A stretch of DNA of 64,000 nt from JAPSGM01 sp963777045 (lineage in GTDB: Bacteria > Chloroflexota > Limnocylindria > QHBO01), in contig CAVZPD010000026.1 of NCBI GenBank assembly GCA_963777045.1, positions 62,001-126,000 on the forward strand. The letters are read 5' to 3'. Positions 58,234-64,000 of this stretch are shown here, one piece after another (position 1 is the first letter of the stretch; each line of letters opens with the position of its first letter). Position numbers and translations under genes: made by a program. The notes beneath the pieces were generated by a model. The model was given only the letters and a program-made list of their open reading frames with translations, searched no databases and was not told the DNA's origin.

Positions 58234-58769
58234 TGACGAACAGACGTGACCTTGACGCGCGGCTGCAGCGATTGGTGGCGAGCCTGCCGGCGCACCCCGT
58301 GCCCGCGCTGCCGCGGCCACGTCGCCTTCCCGTTCGTGCGCCGTTCGCGATCGGGTTGGGGGCCATCGCCGTCGCGCTGCTGTTGGTCTCCGTGCTTGGG
58401 AGCGGCACCCGGCCGATGCTGGCCACCATGATCATCGCCGGCAACCGGATCACCTACGAGGAGGGTGCGACGTGGGCCGCATCGGTCTCGCAGGCGGAGG
58501 TTGAGCAGACGGCCACCGACTTCCTCGCCTCGCTGGCTCCATCGGTCAGCCATCTGCGGGTCACCGGGGTCACGCGCGTTGCCGGGGTGCGCAAGGTGAT
58601 CGACGCTCGCGGCGACACCTACGAAGGGTCGGAGCCGGTCAATGCCTGGGTGGTGGAGGTCGAGGGTGATTCCGAGGAGTTCCCGTTCGCGCGCGGTTCT
58701 GTCCTGATCGATGCCAGTTCGGGCCGCGTGCTCGGCGCGGGCATGCTGGAGAACAACGAGCCTGGGTAG
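58233..58769 (+). CDS. Anti-sigma-type membrane protein of the 58-kb ECF module
   Basis: 178 residues. Cytosolic N-terminus (NRRDLDARLQRLVASLPAHPVPALPRPRRLP), one membrane helix (APFAIGLGAIAVALLLVSVLG), then an outer domain ending VNAWVVEVEGDSEEFPFARGSVLIDASSGRVLGAGMLEN, a PepSY-like strand pattern. It starts on the stop of the sigma factor gene (TGATG). No zinc anti-sigma motif. The last 151 bases overlap the convergent 58619-60010 gene tail to tail. Confidence 0.72.
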   Translation: MTNRRDLDARLQRLVASLPAHPVPALPRPRRLPVRAPFAIGLGAIAVALLLVSVLGSGTRPMLATMIIAGNRITYEEGATWAASVSQAEVEQTATDFLASLAPSVSHLRVTGVTRVAGVRKVIDARGDTYEGSEPVNAWVVEVEGDSEEFPFARGSVLIDASSGRVLGAGMLENNEPG

Positions 58770-60010
58770 ACGTCCGCCGCCAGGTTCGCGCCAAAGTACT
58801 GCCACACCGATCCGGACCAGATCCACTGCTCCCACGCCGGCCAGCCCAGCTGCATGCGGGCACCGGTTGGATCGCGGCCCACCAGCGCGATGTGATAGCC
58901 ATCTGCATCCGGTCGGGCGAGGAAGGTTACCTGCCCGGAGAGGTGGCGATCCATCACTGTGAGTTCTCCGCTTGCCAGGTTACGGCCTACGGGAGGCGAT
59001 GGGCCTTCCGCATCGGTGCTCGATGCCCAGACCTCGAGGTGCAGATCGGTCCAACCCTCAAGCGAAGCACCATCCACCACCTGACCGTCGATCGTCCATG
59101 TGACGGGACCTGCTCCGCGGTATGCGGAACCGGTGTCGATCGAGGCGTTCTCCACGAAGCGCTGCTCCGGCGAACGGGCAATGGGCGCGATGGGCGACAA
59201 GAAGTCACCTGGATCCCATGATTGCGGCTGGGCGCCACCCGAAGGGCCGGGCCCCCCGGCCGCGTAGAACAGGCCGAGCGACACGACGGCGACCGCCAGC
59301 ATGGCCACGATGATGGCCCGACCCGTTCCCGGGAACCAGCGCGGCAGCAGCCCGGGACGGACGACGCCGAGCACGAACCAGGCGGGCAGCAGGGCCATGA
59401 CCACAGCACCGGGCAGCGTCCAGCGGGCGTCGACGCCGAACCAGCCGATCCAGGCGGCCAGCGCGCCACCGATGCCGCCGATGACCCAGCGCACCTGCTC
59501 AACCGGGCGCCGCGCGGCGACCGAGACGGCCGCGGGCAGCAGGCGACCGATGGCGTAGGCGGTCAGGCCGCTGGCACCGGCCACCAGTGGCGCCTCCCAT
59601 GCCGGCCCCCAGGTGATGCCGAGGTCGATGCCCGTCCATCGGCGCAGCAATGAGTACAGCAGGCCCAGAGCGAACAGGACGGTGAAGGCGATGGCATAGG
59701 TCGCCACCACGGTCTTGAACCCGGCGACCAATGTCACCCGCAGGGCGACGCCCGCGGCCTCCAGCAGGTTGGCTGGCGTGCGATGGGCCGCGGCCAAGTC
59801 CCTTGCCAGTCGGGCGGGCGGACCCAGTCGCTCGAGCGCCTGCCGTTCGGCAACATCGCCCGGGATGCCGCGCGCCGCGAGGTCCTCGGCCGCCGCGCTG
59901 ACGTGGGCGGCGAGCTCCTCGAGTACCGCGGCGCGCTCCTCGGGCGGCAGCGGCAGCTGATCGGCCAGGCGTTCGAGGTAGGCCTCGCGCAGGCTGGTCG
60001 CGTCAGGCAT
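58619..60010 (-). CDS. HAAS-type membrane protein, partner of PadR
   Basis: 463 residues. The N-terminal 75 are a HAAS-like helical domain (LREAYLERLADQLPLPPEERAAVLEELAAHV ... LERLGPPARLARDLAAAHR), then six or more membrane helices and a long outer tail. HAAS proteins next to PadR genes are thought to signal membrane state. The ATG at 60010 overlaps the padR stop by 8 bases. The C-terminal 50 residues are low complexity (Ser/Pro/Glu) and lie antisense to the neighbouring gene, so the original stop may have been lost. Confidence 0.78.
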   Translation of the reverse strand: MPDATSLREAYLERLADQLPLPPEERAAVLEELAAHVSAAAEDLAARGIPGDVAERQALERLGPPARLARDLAAAHRTPANLLEAAGVALRVTLVAGFKTVVATYAIAFTVLFALGLLYSLLRRWTGIDLGITWGPAWEAPLVAGASGLTAYAIGRLLPAAVSVAARRPVEQVRWVIGGIGGALAAWIGWFGVDARWTLPGAVVMALLPAWFVLGVVRPGLLPRWFPGTGRAIIVAMLAVAVVSLGLFYAAGGPGPSGGAQPQSWDPGDFLSPIAPIARSPEQRFVENASIDTGSAYRGAGPVTWTIDGQVVDGASLEGWTDLHLEVWASSTDAEGPSPPVGRNLASGELTVMDRHLSGQVTFLARPDADGYHIALVGRDPTGARMQLGWPAWEQWIWSGSVWQYFGANLAADVYPGSLFSSMPAPSTRPELASIRTEPRANGNSSESPSTSTTQALTGSDPS

Positions 60011-60347
60011 TGCGCACCTCCCGCGTCCCGGCCACCGCGTGCACGTCCTGCGCGAAGCGCTCCCACTCGGCGCGCGTTGTGGCCAGCAGGCCGCGGCCGG
60101 CATCGGTGAGCTGGTAGTAGCGGCGGCGCGGTCCCCCCTCCCCCGCCCCCCAGGAGGCGGCCAGGGCGCCCCGCCGCTCGAGCCGATGCAGGGCCGGATA
60201 CAGCGAGGCCTCGCTGACGGCGATGGAGCCACCCCGCTCGCGGATGCGCTGCAGGATGTCGTAGCCGTGACGCGGCTCGTCCTCGAGCACGGACAGGATG
60301 AGCAGCTCGGTCGTGCCCTTGAGCAGCTGGCTGCGCAGCGATCCCAT
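60003..60347 (-). CDS. PadR-family transcriptional regulator
   Basis: 114 residues: LLKGTTELLILSVLEDEPRHGYDILQRIRERGGSIAVSEASLYPALHRLERRGALAASW ... GGPRRRYYQLTDAGRGLL. This is the PadR winged-helix motif, including the Y-x-L-T wing. It likely represses its own operon with the HAAS-type gene. An imperfect palindrome at 60351-60373 sits just before its start. Confidence 0.94.
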   Translation of the reverse strand: MGSLRSQLLKGTTELLILSVLEDEPRHGYDILQRIRERGGSIAVSEASLYPALHRLERRGALAASWGAGEGGPRRRYYQLTDAGRGLLATTRAEWERFAQDVHAVAGTREVRNA

Positions 60348-60350
60348 CCT

Positions 60351-60373
60351 AGTACCTCGGCACGTTAGGTAGT
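60351..60373. promoter_or_regulatory. Imperfect palindrome at the padR start, probable PadR operator
   Basis: AGTACCT (60351-60357) and AGGTAGT (60367-60373), one mismatch from an exact inverted repeat, with 9 bases between. It begins 3 bases before the padR ATG, so bound repressor would cover the start region. The known PadR consensus (ATGT-N8-ACAT) is not matched, so the assignment is positional. Confidence 0.5.
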
Positions 60374-60475
60374 AATCATCGCACCGCGCCTGCCGTTGTC
60401 AAGGGCTATTCAGTGATTTCACGGAGTGACATCAACGTATCGCGCGCTAGCATGCGGACTGACAGGAGGAGCGTC

Positions 60476-61264
60476 ATGGAGGGAGTACCGCTCCAGACCG
60501 AGCACCCGAGCCTCACATTCAGCAACCTGGGCTTCGCCTACCCCCGATCCCCCACCTTCGGCGGCACCGGGACCCGCGTCTTCGACGGCTTCGACTGGAC
60601 CACTCCCGGTGGAGCCACCGTCATCCTCGGCCCCAACGGGGCCGGCAAGACGACCCTGCTGTCGCTCGGTGCGACTGCGCTGCAGCCGAGCCGCGGGACC
60701 ATCCAGCTCGGCGAGCACGATGCTGGCCGGAGGGGCGACCGGGTTGCGATCCGCCGTTCGGTGGGCTGGATGCCGCAGCACGTCCGCGCCATTCCCGGCC
60801 TAACCGCCCGCGAGCAGGTCGCCTACGCCGGCTGGCTGAAGGGGATGTCCCGAGCCGATGCCTGGCAGCAGGCACCGGCTGCCCTGGACAAGGTCGGCCT
60901 GGCCGATGAGGCCGATCGGCGGACGGCGCAGCTCTCCGGCGGGCAACAGCGGCGCGTCGGCCTCGCCCAACTGCTGGTGCACCAGGCGCGGCTGCTCCTG
61001 CTCGACGAGCCGACGGCGGGCCTCGATCCCGGCCAGCGGGCTCGCTTCCGCGAGACGGTGCGCGACCTCGTCCGCGACGTGCCGGTGGTGGTCTCCACCC
61101 ACCAGGTCGACGACCTGACCGACCTGTTCGACACCGTCGTCGTGCTCGACCACGGCCAGATCCGCTTCCAGGGCAGTGTTGGCGCCTTCATGTCCCTGGC
61201 ACCAGTCGCCAGCACCTACCCGGCCGAGGCCGCCTACGCCACCCTCGTTCGCGACGAGCGATGA
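60476..61264 (+). CDS. ABC transporter ATP-binding protein
   Basis: 262 residues. Walker A GPNGAGKTTLL, Q-loop region, signature LSGGQQRRVGLAQ, Walker B LLLLDEPTAG, and STHQVDDL (His switch). ATG 60476 is chosen over the upstream frame because of a strong AGGAGGAG 4 bases away. It belongs with the membrane gene that overlaps its end by 4 bases (ATGA). This is the ABC-2 exporter type. Confidence 0.93.
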   Translation: MEGVPLQTEHPSLTFSNLGFAYPRSPTFGGTGTRVFDGFDWTTPGGATVILGPNGAGKTTLLSLGATALQPSRGTIQLGEHDAGRRGDRVAIRRSVGWMPQHVRAIPGLTAREQVAYAGWLKGMSRADAWQQAPAALDKVGLADEADRRTAQLSGGQQRRVGLAQLLVHQARLLLLDEPTAGLDPGQRARFRETVRDLVRDVPVVVSTHQVDDLTDLFDTVVVLDHGQIRFQGSVGAFMSLAPVASTYPAEAAYATLVRDER

Positions 61265-62539
61265 TCCGTCTCCGCACCGTCCTGCGCGCCTCGCCCGCCA
61301 TCTGGCTGGCCATCCCCATCTGCATCCTTGCCGGGCTCTACATGAACTTCGTCTACCCATCGGACGGGTATGCCGTCGCAGCCTCGGCGGCGGGGACCGA
61401 GACCCTGCCCTTCCTCGCCGGGTTCGTGACCGCGACCGCGGCCTGGGAGGGATCACGACTGCGACGCGGACGGGTGTGGGCGGCGCCGTCGGTACGCTCG
61501 CGGCTGGCCATCGGCAGCTGGGCCATCCTGCCGGCGGTGCTGGTCGGGGTGCTGGCGGTGACGGTGGCCATCGTGGTCCAGCTGCTGCGCTCGAATGCCG
61601 GCCTGCCCGATGTCCGCTTCATCGCCATCTCGGCGCTCGACTTCGCCGCCTACGGCGCGCTCGGGCTGGCGCTGGGCCTCCTGCTGCCGTTCGCCGTGGC
61701 TGGTCCGCTGGGCATCGTGCTGCCGTTCCTGTGGCTCGCCTTCGTGCCGGCCATGGAGCCACTCTGGATGCGGCACCTGACCGGGATGTTCCGCGACTGC
61801 TGCAGCATCGACCAGGACCTCGACCTGCAGGCGGTGCTCGCTTCGGGCATCGTCGATGCCGGCATCATCGCCAGCGCCGCCCTGCTGCTCAGCGGTGGCG
61901 CCGGCGCGGTGCGACGCATCCTGGCCCCCGCAGCGCCTCTCGTGCTATCGCTGGTCGTGAGCGTGGTTCTGGTTAGCGGCATGTCCTACGACCCGGCAGT
62001 CGCCCGAGATGGCGCGCTGCTGGACTGCTCCACCAGCGATGATGTCACCGTCTGCACCTGGCCCGAGCACCGCGCGCGGGCCGATGAGGTAGCGACCATC
62101 ACCCACGAGGTTCGATCTGCCTGGCTCGCGGCTGGGATTGCCGCGCCATCGGTCTACACCGTAGGCGCACCCGAGCGCGAAACCCGCCGGCGCGCTCGTT
62201 TTCGGCTTCAACGCCGCACTGTCCAACCGCGACGACATCATCAACAGCCTCGCCTATGGGATGACACCGGCGTTCCCCGACTGCTTCGGAGGGAGCACGG
62301 GTGCGATCGTGCTCGAGTACCTACAGGCTTGGTACGCGACTGCGGGCGGGATGAGCGAGGCGGAGGTGCAAGAGCAGTACGGCTACGAACAGGGGCCGCC
62401 GTACCCGGAGGTGCTCGACGTGGTCGCCGATCTGGAAGCTGCAACGCCAGCCGTGCGCCAGGAGTGGATGACGCGCGCTGAGCGCCTGTCGCAGATGTGC
62501 GACGGGCTACCTATCGACCAGATCGCCGTCGTGCCGTGA
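61261..62539 (+). pseudogene. ABC transporter membrane subunit, one-base frameshift near 62180
   Basis: The first frame (from ATG 61261, overlapping the ATPase stop) encodes about six helices and then an outer region to SVYTVGAPERE. From there the frame turns to Arg-rich noise, while the +1 frame carries clear protein (AGALVFGFNAALSNRDDIIN ... MTPAFPDCFGGSTGAIVLEYL) to TGA 62537-62539. Removing one A from the AAA at 62180-62182 restores a single frame (PERE joined to PAGALVFGF). Whether this is a true mutation or a sequence error cannot be decided here. Confidence 0.75.
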
Positions 62540-63144
62540 GCCTCTGGCTCCGCGTACGAGGTGCCCCCGTCATCGGCATCACCATGGCGCTCACGCTCGT
62601 CGCTCTGGCCCTCCCCGCCTCGGCTGCGACGGCGACCCCCAGCCCGGTGGGCGCGACCGTTGCGGCGGCCTGCTTCCTCGCGCTGGCTGTGCCGATCGCC
62701 GTGGGCTGGGGATGCGGGCGCGCTGACCAGCAGCTGGAGGCGGTGAGCAGTCGTCCGGTCCGCTCGCTGGATCTCCTGCTGGCGGTCCTGGCCGTCGGTA
62801 TGACGGCCGGAGGCGCCTACCTCCTGCAGCAGTTTGAGATTGCACCGGCAGGCACGGTTGCTGCCCGGGACCTCCTGGCCTTCCTGGGCATGCTGCTGCT
62901 CGTCTACCCCTTCGTCGGCTGGCGCACGGCGGCAGTCATCCCGGCCGCCTACCTGCTGGCCGTGGCAGTCGCTGGGCAGGGCGCGGACATCTACCACCCC
63001 GCGGCGTGGGCTTGGGTAGCCGCCGATGCCGCCGATCGCGCGTCTTGGGTGCTGACTGCGCGGCATCCTCGGCCTCGGCCTACTCGCCTACTCCGTGCTG
63101 CCGCGGCGCCGGATGAGCGTCGCGTCGAGGCCAGCGAGGCATGA
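62536..63144 (+). CDS. Membrane protein, second subunit of the ABC operon, possible frameshift near its end
   Basis: 202 residues from GTG 62536, overlapping the previous stop (GTGA). Four to five helices (GITMALTLVALALPASA, AAACFLALAVPIAVGWG, LLLAVLAVGMTAGGAYLL, DLLAFLGMLLLVYPFVGW, AAVIPAAYLLAVAVAG). After 63060 the frame is Arg/Pro-rich (RHPRPRPTRLLRAAAAP) while the +1 frame gives a helix-like GILGLGLLAYSVLPRRR and ends exactly at the next gene start (TGATG at 63206-63210). A one-base insertion is therefore likely here as well. Confidence 0.65.
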   Translation: MSLWLRVRGAPVIGITMALTLVALALPASAATATPSPVGATVAAACFLALAVPIAVGWGCGRADQQLEAVSSRPVRSLDLLLAVLAVGMTAGGAYLLQQFEIAPAGTVAARDLLAFLGMLLLVYPFVGWRTAAVIPAAYLLAVAVAGQGADIYHPAAWAWVAADAADRASWVLTARHPRPRPTRLLRAAAAPDERRVEASEA

Positions 63145-63207
63145 TCCTGTGGCAATGCCGGTTCACGGTCCGAACACCTCGGCCCGGTTTGGTGTCTGGA
63201 TAGGGTG

Positions 63208-63747
63208 ATGGAGGGAGATCTGGCGCTCGAAGCGACGCGGCGTGCCCGTGCCGGCGACGGCCTGGCCTTCGAGGTACTGGCCGAGCGCCATGCCCCGGAC
63301 CTGTACCGGCTGGCAGCGGCCATCGTGGGTGCGGCCGATGCCCGGGACCTGACCCAGGAGTCGCTGCTGGCCGCCTGGGCGCAGCTGCCCCGGCTTCGCG
63401 ATCCCGAGCGGATCCTGCCCTGGCTGCGTCGCATCCTGGTCAACCGCTGCCGCAACCACCTGCGCGACCGCAGACGCCGGCCGGCATCCGAATCACTGGA
63501 CGACGCCGAGGTCGGCGCCGATGGCGACTTCACCGATCCCGTCCACGCCCGCCTGGTCCTCGACGGCGCCTTCGACCGCCTGACCGATGACCAGCGTGCC
63601 GTGCTGGCCCTCCACTACGCCGCCGGGCTGTCGATCCGCGATGCCGCCGACGTGCTTGGCGTGCGGGTCGGCACCGCCAAGTCGCGCCTCAACGCCGCCC
63701 TGACCATCATGCGCCGTGCCATCGGGCCGGCAGGAGAAGGATCGTGA
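63208..63747 (+). CDS. ECF-family RNA polymerase sigma factor
   Basis: 179 residues from ATG 63208 (GTG at 63205 is also in frame). Region 2: ADLYRLAAAIV-type block (APDLYRLAAAIVGAADARDLTQESLLAAWAQL), ILPWLRRILVNRCRNHLRDRRRR; region 4: LTDDQRAVLALHYAAGLSIRDAADVLGVRVGTAKSRLNAALTIMRR. Its GTGA overlap with the next gene marks a sigma/anti-sigma pair, the third in this region. The membrane gene of the ABC operon lies directly upstream. Confidence 0.93.
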   Translation: MEGDLALEATRRARAGDGLAFEVLAERHAPDLYRLAAAIVGAADARDLTQESLLAAWAQLPRLRDPERILPWLRRILVNRCRNHLRDRRRRPASESLDDAEVGADGDFTDPVHARLVLDGAFDRLTDDQRAVLALHYAAGLSIRDAADVLGVRVGTAKSRLNAALTIMRRAIGPAGEGS

Positions 63748-64000
63748 GCACCGACCGACACGAGCAGCTGATCGCCGAGTACGTGCGCGACCGCGCGCGC
63801 GTCGAGGTCCCACCCGACCTGCTGGTGCCGGTGCGTGCCGGAATCGCCGACACGCCGCAGGCAAACCGCTCGTGGTTCTGCCGCCCTGGCGCCGGCCGGG
63901 GTGGCGGTGCTGGCCGTGGCGGTGGTCATCGGCCTGGTCGCCATCATCGGCCTGCGACCGGCACCGGTCGGGCCATCCGCCAGTGCCAGCGCTGGTCCAT
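63744..64000 (+). CDS. Anti-sigma-type membrane protein, cut by window edge, probably frameshifted
   Basis: GTG 63744 on the sigma stop. The N-terminus (STDRHEQLIAEYVRDRARVEVPPDLLVPVRAGIADTPQ) is a cytosolic anti-sigma-like helix. Soon after, the frame becomes Gly/Arg noise, whereas the +1 frame encodes a membrane helix (LAPAGVAVLAVAVVIGLVAI). Deleting one A from the AAA at 63863-63865 joins them (DTPQATARGSAALAPAG). The gene continues past the window. Confidence 0.7.
   Translation, partial: MSTDRHEQLIAEYVRDRARVEVPPDLLVPVRAGIADTPQANRSWFCRPGAGRGGGAGRGGGHRPGRHHRPATGTGRAIRQCQRWS

Overview
The window is GC-rich (clearly above 65%) chromosomal DNA, most likely from an uncultured Chloroflexota bacterium of the Limnocylindria/Ellin6529 type. 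The assignment is an inference from gene order (an SMC-FtsY-Ffh block next to rpsP-khpA-rimM-trmD-rplS-rnhB, and coaD-rsmD-recG), a DUF3352 protein beside ffh, and many GTG/TTG starts. No marker was compared with a database.

1-41,578 is a dense housekeeping core, nearly all on the minus strand, with many 4-base start/stop overlaps. Read in the direction of transcription it holds: a ribosome/cell-envelope block (divergent recG and rpmB; rsmD, coaD; a coiled-coil gene, DUF177, rpmF, plsX, nusB, acpP, rnc, smc, ftsY, ffh, DUF3352, rpsP, khpA, rimM, trmD, rplS, rnhB); a block with yugP, rlmN, rpe, a lipoprotein of glycosidase-like fold and dtd; a block with a glycosyltransferase, a PH-like membrane protein, T-box-controlled ileS, lspA, an rluD-type gene, gmk, priA, def and fmt; ilvE; a cation exchanger; and rpsF-ssb-rpsR with a structured leader. 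Divergent from rpsF is a CpaE/TadZ-type ATPase gene, followed by tRNA-Leu.

41,600-51,620 is an accessory, partly decayed region. It has a potassium-channel-like gene, several small orphan genes (including three copies of one 70-75 residue family, one of them broken), a truncated SnoaL-like gene, a fragment of a ComM/YifB gene, an S-layer-homology protein, very small membrane-protein genes, tRNA-Cys, and the 3' part of a tRNA-Gln that looks like the attachment-site scar of an integrated element.

51,800-64,000 is built around three separate ECF sigma factor modules (about 54.6, 58.0 and 63.5 kb), each followed by a membrane protein of anti-sigma type. Between them lie secreted or membrane proteins, a PadR-HAAS regulatory pair and an ABC transporter. 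Several genes here have single-base frame breaks or an in-frame stop, so either decay or local sequence error must be considered.

Signals seen repeatedly: a TATACT -10 box upstream of several operons; RNA-level control of ileS (T-box), rpsF (probable S6:S18 leader) and perhaps rplS (hairpin leader); two genes whose only sensible starts are ACG and CTG; and a two-copy intergenic element made of four alternating CTATCG/CGATAG boxes at fixed spacing. No CRISPR array, transposase or integrase was found.
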